A stretch of DNA of 49,938 nt, from NCBI GenBank assembly GCA_030592845.1, contig JAUVII010000006.1, positions 1-49,938 of the forward strand. The letters are read 5' to 3'. Below the pieces are notes generated by a model, which worked only from the letters and a program-made list of their open reading frames with translations, ran no database searches and was not told where the DNA came from. Of the stretch, positions 17,868 to 27,328 are shown piece after piece (within the stretch, counting starts at the first letter, position 1; each line of letters starts with the position of its first letter). Position numbers and translations under genes: made by a program. This stretch comes from Candidatus Krumholzibacteriia bacterium. Lineage in GTDB: Bacteria > Krumholzibacteriota > Krumholzibacteriia > LZORAL124-64-63.

Positions 17868-17891
17868 GCCATTGAGTTTGACTGGTATAGT
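17863..17891 (+). promoter_or_regulatory. Candidate promoter for accB spanning the efp stop codon
   Basis: TTGAGC (17863-17868), 17 bases, then TATAGT (17886-17891). The -10 lies inside a 14-bp tandem repeat. A second overlapping pair, TTGACT (17878-17883) with 16 bases to AATAGT (17900-17905), is made by the same repeat. Confidence 0.4.
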
Positions 17892-17910
17892 TTGACTGGA
17901 ATAGTTTGAC
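17875..17910 (+). repeat. 14-bp tandem direct repeat, about 2.6 copies
   Basis: Copies at 17875-17888 (AGTTTGACTGGTAT), 17889-17902 (AGTTTGACTGGAAT) and a partial one at 17903-17910 (AGTTTGAC). Each unit carries TTGAC, a -35-like element, and TAT/AAT-AGT, a -10-like element formed at the junctions. It occupies nearly all of the efp-accB intergenic space. Confidence 0.9.
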
Positions 17911-17943
17911 ATGGGAAATGATCCACGCACCGGAGGACCCGAA

Positions 17944-18411
17944 ATGGATATCGAAAAGGTTCGCGAGCTTGTCAAGCTGGTCGAGGACAGCGGCATCGAA
18001 GAATTGGAAATCAGTAATGACGAGACGACTATCCGGATTCAGAAATCGGCTCCGGTGACCATGGCCGCGGCTTCGCTCGCACCGGCCATGCAGGTTCCGG
18101 CCGCTCCGGCTGCCAGCGCCGGTTCGGTCGCCGAGGCGGCCACGCCCGCCGCCGATCCCACCCGGGCCAAGTGGAAGGAAGTGCGGTCGCCCATTGTCGG
18201 CACGTTCTACCGTGCCCCGGGGCCGGACAGCCCCAATTTTGCGGAAGTGGGGGATCGGGTGTCCGTCGGGCAGACCCTTTGCATTATCGAGGCAATGAAG
18301 GTCATGAACGAGATCGAGGCCGAATTCAGCGGTACGATCATGGAAATCTTCGTTGAAAACGGGAATCCGACCGAGGCCGAAGGCGTTTTGTTCCTGGTTG
18401 ATCCGGACTGA
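17944..18411 (+). CDS. accB: Biotin carboxyl carrier protein of acetyl-CoA carboxylase
   Basis: 155 residues. AccB carries biotin between the carboxylase and carboxyltransferase halves of acetyl-CoA carboxylase, the committing step of fatty-acid synthesis. The N-terminal segment ([20 protein letters not shown]) is typical, an Ala/Pro-rich linker follows (about residues 38-72), and the biotinyl domain ends the protein with the attachment Lys119 in [12 protein letters not shown] 17944 is chosen because GGAGGACC lies upstream and homology begins there. Unlike in most genomes, accC is not adjacent: pilT and two terminators lie between. Confidence 0.95.
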   Translation: MDIEKVRELVKLVEDSGIEELEISNDETTIRIQKSAPVTMAAASLAPAMQVPAAPAASAGSVAEAATPAADPTRAKWKEVRSPIVGTFYRAPGPDSPNFAEVGDRVSVGQTLCIIEAMKVMNEIEAEFSGTIMEIFVENGNPTEAEGVLFLVDPD

Positions 18412-18421
18412 CCCTGGCCGA

Positions 18422-18437
18422 CCAGGATTGATCCTGG
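18422..18437. repeat. Short palindrome after accB
   Basis: CCAGGAT-TG-ATCCTGG, a perfect 7-bp inverted repeat with a 2-base centre, 11 bases after the accB stop and 12 bases before the terminator stem. It could be a protein site or an mRNA end structure; no function can be assigned. Confidence 0.5.
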
Positions 18438-18449
18438 GTTGATGAAATG

Positions 18450-18487
18450 CCCGGATAGGGAGTTTTTGCTCTCTTTCCGGGTTTTTT
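18450..18487 (+). terminator. Rho-independent terminator after accB
   Basis: Stem from CCCGGATAGGGAG (18450-18462) and CTCTCTTTCCGGG (18469-18481) with one mismatch and one G-T pair, loop TTTTTG, followed by six T (18482-18487). It ends the efp/accB transcript before pilT. Confidence 0.9.
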
Positions 18488-18616
18488 GTGTCCTATGACT
18501 GATTTCCCTGTTCAAGAGAACCTATTTCCTGCCGATGATCAGGTATGGAAAGACGGCTTCACGATGGAGCCGGGGCCGGTTTGTGGGATGGAACCCGTAA
18601 CAGGAGAATCCTTTAC

Positions 18617-19756
18617 ATGGATATCAAAAAGATCCTCAAGGAAATGATCGCCCGGGGCGCGAGCGACCTCCATCTGAAAGTCGCCTCACCGCCGGTATAC
18701 AGAATCAACGGCACCCTGGTTTTTGCCGAATACGATGCTCCCACCGTCGAGGACATGGGAGCCGTGGCCAAACAGATCCTGTCTCCGAGTCAGCGGGAGA
18801 CTTTCGAAAGCACACGGGAAATCGATTTCGCGTTCGGAGTGCCGGGAATTGCCCGTTTCCGGGCCAATTTCTATGTGCAGCGTGGCAGTGTGGCCATGGT
18901 TTTCCGTCACGTTCCGGTGGATATCCAGACGGTTGATGAACTTGGCCTGCCCGAGATCGTCAAGGAACTCGCGGTGCGCCAGCGGGGCATGATGCTGGTA
19001 ACGGGGACTGTCGGATCCGGAAAATCGACCACCCTGGCATCCATCGTGGATATCATCAACCGGGAATGCTCCCGGCACGTGATAACCATCGAGGACCCCA
19101 TCGAATTCCTGCACCGTGACCAGAAAAGCATCATCAGTCAGCGTGAAATCGGTTGTGATACGGCCAGTTACGCTGATGCCTTGAGACATGTTCTCAGGCA
19201 GGACCCGGACGTAATCCTGATTGGTGAGATCCGGGATGCCGAATCGATGAAGATCGCCCTGACAGCGGCGGACACCGGGCATCTGGTGTTGAGCACGATG
19301 CACACCATCGACGCGACCCAGACCATCAGCAGGATCATCTCCTTTTTCCCGCCGCACCAGCAGCAGGAAATCAGGTATCTGCTGGCATCCACCATGCAGG
19401 CCGTCATATCCCAGCGATTGGTAGCGGATGCGGATGGGCTCAACCGCTATCCCGCCTGCGAAATCATGATCGCCACGGGCACCATCAAGGAATATATTCG
19501 CGAACCTGAAAAGACCGTCCTGATTCGGCAGGCCATCCAGGAGGGGTTTATCCAGTACCAGATGCAGACCTTCGACCAGTCGTTGATGCAACTGTACAAG
19601 GAAAAGAAGATCTCTCTGGATGTGGCCACCAAGGCCAGCAGCAACCCTCACGAATTCATGCTTCGGGTCAAGGGTATCCAGGCGAGCAGCGATTCAACCT
19701 GGGACCGCTTCGAGGATACCACCAATGAATCCGAAAATGAGGTCCAGACCACCTGA
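18617..19756 (+). CDS. pilT: Type IV pilus retraction ATPase, PilT family
   Basis: 379-residue hexameric ATPase of the secretion-ATPase superfamily that powers pilus retraction and twitching. N-terminal PAS-like domain starts with ILKEMIARGASDLHLK. Walker A is GTVGSGKST (residues 130-138); the Asp box ITIEDPIEFLH, Walker B ILIGEIRDAES and His box LVLSTMHT follow. The C-terminal YIREPEKTVLIRQAIQEG replaces the AIRNLIRE motif of classical PilT, so it may be a PilT/PilU-like variant. ATG 18617 has AGGAGA upstream; the frame extends to 18545. No other pilus gene is in the window. It stands between accB and accC as its own unit between terminators. Confidence 0.9.
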   Translation: MDIKKILKEMIARGASDLHLKVASPPVYRINGTLVFAEYDAPTVEDMGAVAKQILSPSQRETFESTREIDFAFGVPGIARFRANFYVQRGSVAMVFRHVPVDIQTVDELGLPEIVKELAVRQRGMMLVTGTVGSGKSTTLASIVDIINRECSRHVITIEDPIEFLHRDQKSIISQREIGCDTASYADALRHVLRQDPDVILIGEIRDAESMKIALTAADTGHLVLSTMHTIDATQTISRIISFFPPHQQQEIRYLLASTMQAVISQRLVADADGLNRYPACEIMIATGTIKEYIREPEKTVLIRQAIQEGFIQYQMQTFDQSLMQLYKEKKISLDVATKASSNPHEFMLRVKGIQASSDSTWDRFEDTTNESENEVQTT

Positions 19757-19781
19757 CAGGCCTTCAAATATCGCGAAAACG

Positions 19782-19809
19782 GAAAATGGCCCCCCAATGG
19801 GCCATTTTC
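19782..19809. terminator. Hairpin terminator after pilT
   Basis: Perfect 11-bp stem GAAAATGGCCC (19782-19792) and GGGCCATTTTC (19799-19809) with loop CCCAAT. The T-run is the end of the stem and the A-run precedes it, so it may work in both directions. Confidence 0.75.
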
Positions 19810-19811
19810 TC

Positions 19812-19840
19812 TTGCCATCACCCGCAGATAAGCCCAAAAT
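19812..19840 (+). promoter_or_regulatory. Candidate promoter for accC operon
   Basis: TTGCCA (19812-19817), 17 bases, CAAAAT (19835-19840), directly after the pilT terminator and about 110 bases before accC. A promoter is expected here because the preceding transcript is terminated. Found by eye only. Confidence 0.35.
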
Positions 19841-19951
19841 ACAGAACTCGATTCGAAATGACCCCCGGGTGGGGGCTGCCCCGGTGGCGGCTGACCCCTG
19901 TGGGCCGTAGGTGTGTTTTATTCAGCTAGTCTTTCCAACAGGAAGTCCTGC

Positions 19952-21305
<1,354 letters not shown>

Positions 21306-21334
<29 letters not shown>

Positions 21335-23714
21335 GAAAAAAGGGGGCAACCCCTGGTATGAAGCTCCCTGGGTGACGGGTCTGCTGATGGTGGCCGTCGC
21401 CGTCTACTTCGGCCTGGCCCTGACGGGAGATCCCGGAGCCTGGTGGGGTGTCCTTGACGGCGCCGGCGCCGGTGACCTGTTGGCATACGACAATCCCGGC
21501 GGCCCCGTCGGTTCGGTCATCAACGTATTTCTTCACCTGGTATTCGGCAGCCTGTGGTGCTGGACCATTCCCCTCCTGGTGGGAATCGTCGGCCTCGGGT
21601 TTCTGGTCTCCCGGCAGCGTAATCTCCGCCCGTGGGTCCTGCGGGCCATCCCTCTTTGGCTGGTGACCTCCGCGTGGATCGCGCAGCCCGGCGGACCTTT
21701 CACCGGGGATGCGGGCATCAGGCTGGGCGGTGCTGTCGGAATGTTCCTGGCCCGGGGTTTTTACGCCCTCTTCGGAGTGTGGGGCGGGCGCATTTTTCTG
21801 ACTCTCTTTCTGCTGGTCGTGGTGATCCTGATTTTTAAACCCTGGCTGGGTGGAATGGCCGGGGTGGTGTCCGCCTTTGGCCGGGGCCTGATGGTCTTCG
21901 GCCGCGGTCTGCTGGATGTTCTCAGTTGGCCCCTGGCCGTCCTGGCGGGATTGGGCCGCTGGCTGAAGGGACGGGTGTCGCGAACGTCCATCGACCAGGA
22001 CGCCGAAACGCATTCGTCGCCGGAATCCGGGCCTGAAGAGGGGGATTGGGAAGAGGAAGAAGCGGCTGCCGTGCGTGAAAGAAGGCATCACCAGGCGCCG
22101 AAACCCGATTCCGCTCCCGTCGCGGCGGCACCGTCGTCGGGGGAGAATGATAAAACTCCCGAAGAAAGAGTCCTTCCCGGCGCCGCCGGCGACTTTGAGG
22201 GAGCGGGTCCCGCCTCCAGCGGCGGTACGGCCAAATCCAAACCCCGCAAAAAGGTCAAAAAGAAATCCGGTCCTGTCATCTTACCCGGTTTGGAACTCCT
22301 GACTCCCGCCGGGCCCGAGGGGCAGGTCACCTCTTCCACGGAACTCGATCAGTCGGCTGATCTGCTTGAAGACACGCTGCGTTCGTTCGGGGTGGAGGGT
22401 GAAGTGAAAGATGTACGTCCCGGACCCGTGGTGACGACATTCGAGTATCAGCCCGGTCCCGGCATCAGGGTCAATCAAATCGTTCAAAGAAGCGATGATC
22501 TGGCCCTGGCCATGCGCGCCCGGTCCATCCGCATGGAGGCGCCCATTCCCGGGAAGGCAGCCGTGGGGATTGAAATTCCCAATCCCACCGCCAAGATGGT
22601 GCGCCTGCGGGAGGTCCTGGAACTGACCGGGAACCAGAAACGCAATCCTCTTTCGGTTGTCCTGGGCAAGGATGTCGTCGGCCGGCCGGTGAGCATCGAC
22701 ATCGCTGCCCTGCCGCATCTGCTGGTGGCCGGTTCCACGGGCAGCGGCAAGTCCGTCTGTTTGAACTCCATCATCTGCAACCTGATCATGCGGAACGATC
22801 CGTCCAGCCTGCGTTTGTGTCTCATCGATCCCAAAATGCTGGAGATGAACGTTTACAACGGGATTCCGCACCTGCTACTGCCGGTGGTCACGGATCCCCG
22901 GGAATCCCTGAAGGCGCTGCAGTGGATGGTGGCCCAGATGGAATACCGTTACCGCAGTCTGGCGAAATGTTCGGTCCGCAACATCCAGCAGTACAACGAC
23001 AAGGTGGCCAAGGGGGAGGTTACGGACTCGGAGGGTGAGGTCGTCACCGAACCCATGCCTTATTACCTGACCATCGTCGATGAACTCGCCGACCTCATGA
23101 TCCAGCTCGGCAACGACATCGAGGGCCCGATCACGCGCCTGGCCCAGAAGGCGCGCGCGGTGGGCATTCATCTGATCCTCGCCACGCAGAGGCCCAGCGT
23201 CGATGTGTTGACCGGCGTGATCAAGGCCAACATTCCCTGCCGTATCGCTTTCCGGGTGATCCAGAAAAACGATTCCCGTACGGTCCTGGACATGAACGGC
23301 GCCGAGCAACTGCTCGGCCACGGCGATATGCTGTATCTGCAGCCCGGGCGCGCCCTGCCCGTTCGGGTCCATGGCTCCTTTATCGACGTTGATGAATGCG
23401 AAGCGGTCGCCAACCACTGGCGTCAATACGAGGGATCCACCGAGGAAATAAGTCTCCAGGAAAACCCCGCCGGCGGCGGCATGGTAACCGGTGAAGATGA
23501 TCTTTATGACGCGGCACGGGAAGTGGTGGTATTGCATCAGAGCGGTTCCACGTCGCTGTTGCAGCGCCGCCTGCGCATCGGCTACACACGGGCGGGACGT
23601 TTGATGGATATGCTCGAAGAAGCCGGGGTTGTGGGGCCCTTCACCGGCAGCAAGGCGCGTGATGTCCTGATCAATCCCGAAGATCTATCCGGCATGGAAG
23701 AGGGACAGGCCTGA
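21306..23714 (+). CDS. ftsK: DNA translocase FtsK/SpoIIIE family
   Basis: 802 residues. Pumps chromosome ends through the closing septum and activates dimer resolution. The first 210 residues hold about four membrane helices; residues 225-330 are a charged, low-complexity linker. The motor has Walker A GSTGSGKS (476-483), Walker B YLTIVDELADLM and the RLAQKARAVGIHLILATQRPS segment. The C-terminal winged-helix gamma domain (about residues 730-795: LLQRRLRIGYTRAGRLMDML) is the DNA-orienting module. Start GTG 21306 has AGGAGGG 5 bases upstream, inside accC. The stop overlaps the rimO ATG. Confidence 0.96.
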
Positions 23715-25192
23715 TGAAACGCGTATTCTGCGCCACCCTCGGCTGCGACAAGAACCTGGTCGATTCCGAAGCCCTCCTGGGACGGTTCGCCCTCAAGGGA
23801 ATCCAGCCGGTCAACGATCCCGACGTCGCGGATATCTGGGTCCTCAACAGCTGCGGTTTCATCGATGCGGCTCGCGCCGACAGCGAAGAAACCCTGCGCT
23901 CACTGGTGGAAAACAAGGAAGACCGGATCCTGGTCGTCTGTGGCTGCTGGTCCCAGGAACACGGGGACGATATCCAGAAACGTTTTCCCGGGGTGGATAT
24001 CGTCGCGGGCGTAGGGCAGTTCGACCGTGTGGTGGCGGCCTGTCTGGGTGAAAATATCGACCAGGCATCCGCTGCGGCGGTCACGGGTTCGGCCTTCCCC
24101 CTGGCGGGACCCCCAATCGTCGATGACCCCATGGCCGTGGACTACACCGGTATGTTGGACCGCCCGCTCTTGACCCCGCCCCACGTGGCTTTTGTCAAAA
24201 TCGGTGAAGGCTGCAATTGCAGCTGCACCTTTTGCCGTATCCCCATTATCCGGGGCAAGCAGCGCAGCCGTTCGGTGGAGGAGATTGTCACCGAGGTTCA
24301 AGGGCTGGTGGCCCGGGGGGTGACGGAGATCCAGCTGGTCTCACAAAATACCAGCGATTTCGGTCGGGACACCGGCCAGAACCTGCTGGAACTGGTCAGC
24401 AGTCTGAATGACGTAGACGGCCTGCGCCGCATGAGGCTGTTGTACCTGTACGCGGGCATGGTCTCGGTTGACGATTTGCGCAGGCTTCTGGATCTGGAAA
24501 AAGTGGCGCCTTACCTGGAGATTCCCATTCAGCATGCGTCGCCCCGAATCCTGAAGGCCATGCGGCGTCCCGGCGGTTCCAAGGCGTCTCCCGATTTTTT
24601 CAATGCCCTGAGGCAAGACCGGCCGGACCTGGTTCTGCGTTCCACCGCCCTTCTCGGATTTCCCGGGGAAGAGGAAGAGGATGTTTCCATCCTGGCCGAT
24701 TTTCTGGCCGCCGTGGAATTCGATCATCTCGGCACCTACCGGTTTTCTCCGGAAAAGGGTACTCCCTCGGCGGAAATGCCGGATCGCGTCCCGGCCGAGG
24801 TCACCCATGACCGGGAAGCCCTGATCATGGATCTGCAGGCGGATATTTCCCTGGGCAGGCAGCAAGCCAGGCTGGGCCGGACATTCACGGCGGTGGTGGA
24901 TGAGATTATCCATCCCGGCACCGAAGAAGCTGAAGAAACCCACCGCATTCTGGAATCCTTCGGCGAAGGGGCCTGGCAGGACGAAGGGGAACACACGGCC
25001 TTCGCCGGTGTATTGAGATCGGAAGTTTCCCTGGCCCTGTGCCGGAGTTATCATTTTGGTTACGATCTGGACGGGATCGTGGTCATGCCCGCGGATGACC
25101 TGATTCCGGGTCAATGGGTGGAAGCCGAATTCAGGGCTGTCACCCCTTACGATGTCTGGGCCACCGATAAAGAAGGGAATCGGGACCGATGA
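23714..25192 (+). CDS. rimO: Ribosomal protein S12 methylthiotransferase RimO
   Basis: 492-residue radical-SAM enzyme adding a methylthio group to an Asp of ribosomal protein S12. The N-terminal UPF0004 domain has three cluster cysteines (TLGCDKN, NSCGF, CGCW). The radical-SAM cluster is C-x3-C-x2-C at Cys167, Cys171, Cys174 (an extra Cys169 lies within). A C-terminal TRAM domain begins near residue 385. The distinction from MiaB rests on the N-terminal TLGCDKNLVDSE sequence, typical of RimO. ATG overlaps the ftsK stop by one base; the end shares ATGA with the next gene. Confidence 0.93.
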   Translation: MKRVFCATLGCDKNLVDSEALLGRFALKGIQPVNDPDVADIWVLNSCGFIDAARADSEETLRSLVENKEDRILVVCGCWSQEHGDDIQKRFPGVDIVAGVGQFDRVVAACLGENIDQASAAAVTGSAFPLAGPPIVDDPMAVDYTGMLDRPLLTPPHVAFVKIGEGCNCSCTFCRIPIIRGKQRSRSVEEIVTEVQGLVARGVTEIQLVSQNTSDFGRDTGQNLLELVSSLNDVDGLRRMRLLYLYAGMVSVDDLRRLLDLEKVAPYLEIPIQHASPRILKAMRRPGGSKASPDFFNALRQDRPDLVLRSTALLGFPGEEEEDVSILADFLAAVEFDHLGTYRFSPEKGTPSAEMPDRVPAEVTHDREALIMDLQADISLGRQQARLGRTFTAVVDEIIHPGTEEAEETHRILESFGEGAWQDEGEHTAFAGVLRSEVSLALCRSYHFGYDLDGIVVMPADDLIPGQWVEAEFRAVTPYDVWATDKEGNRDR

Positions 25193-25902
25193 ACAGGAAG
25201 TCCGGATCAACACTGGTTCTCGTGGCACTTGCCGTTGCGCTATGTGCCGGCGCGGGTTTTTCGCCCGGAATCGCCGCCACTGAAGTGGAAGGCGACACAA
25301 TTACTCCGGGCCGGATGCCGGACCCGGCCGCACCCGATACCGTGCGCACGAATTTGTGGCTCATCGAAGCCCTGATGGGTGAAATTGTCACCTCCTTCGC
25401 GGACGTTCTGCCTGCTGAGCCGTCCGCCGTACTGCTGGTCAATCAGGGCGGCCAAGACATGGATGATATTTTTGGCAGTGTCGCCTCGGGGATCATGAGT
25501 GAGCGCGGCCACCAGACTTTTGTGGTTGCCGGTGATTCCACAGTCCAGGCACCGGTCGATTTCATTTTCGAATACAAGGTCATCGGTGTTGAACTGGCAT
25601 ATCCCGAGGTGGGCCGCACTCTCGGGATCTGGCAACGTTGGGTTGCCCGGGATGTTTCGGTGACTGCCTCGGTCGATTTGTCGGAAGCCGATTCCGGCCG
25701 GTTGCTCATGAAGGAAATCATGACCCGCCGCTTCAGTGACCGCATCGACAACGACGATTTCGATAAGGTCGATTCTCCGCTCTACGAGTTCACCACTGCC
25801 GAAACCTCCGGCAGCGGGTGGCAGAACCGGATGGAGGAAATCGTCGTTCTCGGGACGCTGGTCGGACTGATCGCGGTTTATTTTGCCAATACGGGAAACT
25901 GA
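25189..25902 (+). CDS. Uncharacterised exported protein with C-terminal membrane helix
   Basis: 237 residues, not recognised. Residues 8-30 form a signal peptide or N-terminal helix with likely cleavage after GIAA. A helical segment (NLWLIEALMGEIVTSFADVL) and an alternating strand/helix region follow (AVLLVNQGG, TFVVAGD, FIFEYKVIGVELAYPEVG), a topology resembling small periplasmic alpha/beta modules, though I cannot name a family. RDVSVTASVDLSEADSGRLL reads like a beta sheet carrying a ligand- or peptide-binding face. The last 20 residues are hydrophobic (VVLGTLVGLIAVYFANTG), so it may be anchored at its C-terminus. It starts with ATGA overlap to rimO and precedes bamD by 38 bases, suggesting an envelope-assembly role. 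Function unknown. Confidence 0.75.
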   Translation: MNRKSGSTLVLVALAVALCAGAGFSPGIAATEVEGDTITPGRMPDPAAPDTVRTNLWLIEALMGEIVTSFADVLPAEPSAVLLVNQGGQDMDDIFGSVASGIMSERGHQTFVVAGDSTVQAPVDFIFEYKVIGVELAYPEVGRTLGIWQRWVARDVSVTASVDLSEADSGRLLMKEIMTRRFSDRIDNDDFDKVDSPLYEFTTAETSGSGWQNRMEEIVVLGTLVGLIAVYFANTGN

Positions 25903-25940
25903 CCCGGATCACCCGGGTGGTTAAGGAAGGATTCTGGTTG

Positions 25941-26729
25941 ATGTCAGCAATATTCCGGCAGGGCATGGTCGTATCCCGGACTCTCATTCCGGGTCTGTTT
26001 ATCGTGCTTTGTTTTCTGGCCGGTTGCGGGGCGAGGAATCCCCATCCCGTCGGCTCCTACGACCGCGGTGTTTTTTACGCTGAACAGGGCAAGGACGTGG
26101 AAGCTGTCGCGGCCCTTGACTCCTACATTCGCAGCAACCCCACGGACAGTTTGGCGGCTGAAGCCCAGTTCCTCAAGGGCATGACCTACATGATAATGGG
26201 GGAGTATCCCCTGGCGGGCGTGGAGTTCCAGATCCTGCGCAAGGACTATCCCACCAGCAGCAGGGTCGAAGATGCCCTGTTCCAGGAAGGCGTGGCCTAC
26301 CTGAACCAGGTCGGCCGTGTCGAAAGGGATATCACCGGGGCCTACGAAGCGCGGTTGCATTTCCTGAAATTCAGCCAGGAATACCCGGACTCGAAGCATA
26401 TGCCACAGGTTGTGGAATACATGGCGGAAATTTCCGATCTGATGGTGCGCAAAAGGCTGGAGCAGGTGAAGATCTACAGACAGTTGCGCAGGCACGAGGC
26501 GGTGGCCATTACCCTCGACGACATTTTGGTTGAAGAATCCGGGAGTTCCCTGATTCCGGATGTCATGTGGGAGCGGGCGAGGACCGCCGAAAAACTGGAC
26601 GATCCCGATACCGCAGCCCGCATGTACGAACGCCTGGTCAGCGAATTTCCCGACGGGCCTTACGCCAAAAAGGCGGGCAAAGCCCTGCGGAAGCTTGATG
26701 ATATGGAAAGCGAGGAGGATGAGGACTGA
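25941..26729 (+). CDS. bamD: Outer-membrane assembly lipoprotein BamD (YfiO family)
   Basis: 262 residues. BamD is the TPR lipoprotein that works with BamA to insert beta-barrel proteins in the outer membrane. Lipobox FLAGC puts the lipidated cysteine at Cys29. TPR-like repeats follow: YDRGVFYAEQGKDVEAVAALDSYI (about 40-63), AEAQFLKGMTYMIMGEYPLAGVEF (about 75-98) and later pairs to residue 250. The tail is acidic. ATG 25941 is chosen because AAGGAAGG is upstream and a signal peptide starts there; the longer frame from 25818 runs through the previous gene. The stop overlaps the nadD ATG. Confidence 0.88.
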   Translation: MSAIFRQGMVVSRTLIPGLFIVLCFLAGCGARNPHPVGSYDRGVFYAEQGKDVEAVAALDSYIRSNPTDSLAAEAQFLKGMTYMIMGEYPLAGVEFQILRKDYPTSSRVEDALFQEGVAYLNQVGRVERDITGAYEARLHFLKFSQEYPDSKHMPQVVEYMAEISDLMVRKRLEQVKIYRQLRRHEAVAITLDDILVEESGSSLIPDVMWERARTAEKLDDPDTAARMYERLVSEFPDGPYAKKAGKALRKLDDMESEEDED

Positions 26730-27316
26730 TGCTGAGAGCCATCCTGGGCGGATCTTTCGACCCGGTCCATCTGGGACATCTGGCGATGGCCTCCCATATG
26801 CTGGAAAAGCACCTCGCTGACCGCCTGCTGATCATCCCGGCCTGGCGTTCTCCCCATAAATTTGAAAATTCCGCCACCCCTTCGGACCGTCTTGCCATGG
26901 TCCGGCTGGCCTTCGGGGATATTCCCGGCGTTGAGGTGGACGACCGCGAAATCTCGCGTACGCGCGTTTCCTTCACCGTGGAAACCCTCGAGGAATTGAC
27001 GTTGGATTTTCCCGGCGACCGCCTGCGGCTGATTATCGGCGGTGACAACCTGGAAGGGTTTTCAGGCTGGCGGGATCCGGACCGGATCCAGGAGCTGGCC
27101 GACATCGTTGTCTATCCCAGGGACGGGCACGTTCCGAGCCCCGATGCCATCAGCCGCGCGGGGCTCGATCCCCGGCTGGTCATTCCGGTTACCGACTTCG
27201 ACCATCCCGTGTCATCCACCGCGGTCCGTGCTATCCTGGCCCGGGGAATCATGCCGGAAGACCAGTTGCCCCCGGCGGTGGTCGACTATATTACCGCCAA
27301 CAATATCTACCAATGA
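26729..27316 (+). CDS. nadD: Nicotinate-nucleotide adenylyltransferase
   Basis: 195 residues. Makes nicotinate adenine dinucleotide in NAD synthesis. The nucleotidyl-transfer motif GGSFDPVHLGH has the catalytic HxGH at His14-His17, and the second signature is VSSTAVR near residue 165. PAWRSPHK is the usual substrate loop. TGATG overlap with bamD. The following gene is polA, 12 bases downstream. Confidence 0.95.
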   Translation: MLRAILGGSFDPVHLGHLAMASHMLEKHLADRLLIIPAWRSPHKFENSATPSDRLAMVRLAFGDIPGVEVDDREISRTRVSFTVETLEELTLDFPGDRLRLIIGGDNLEGFSGWRDPDRIQELADIVVYPRDGHVPSPDAISRAGLDPRLVIPVTDFDHPVSSTAVRAILARGIMPEDQLPPAVVDYITANNIYQ

Positions 27317-27328
27317 AAGGCCTTGCCG

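Noticed and set aside
18530-18616. Possible cyclic-di-GMP (GEMM) riboswitch before pilT
   Set aside because: The leader has GAAAGACGG and a GGCT/AGCC hairpin, but the conserved GCAAAGCC core and tetraloop receptor are missing.
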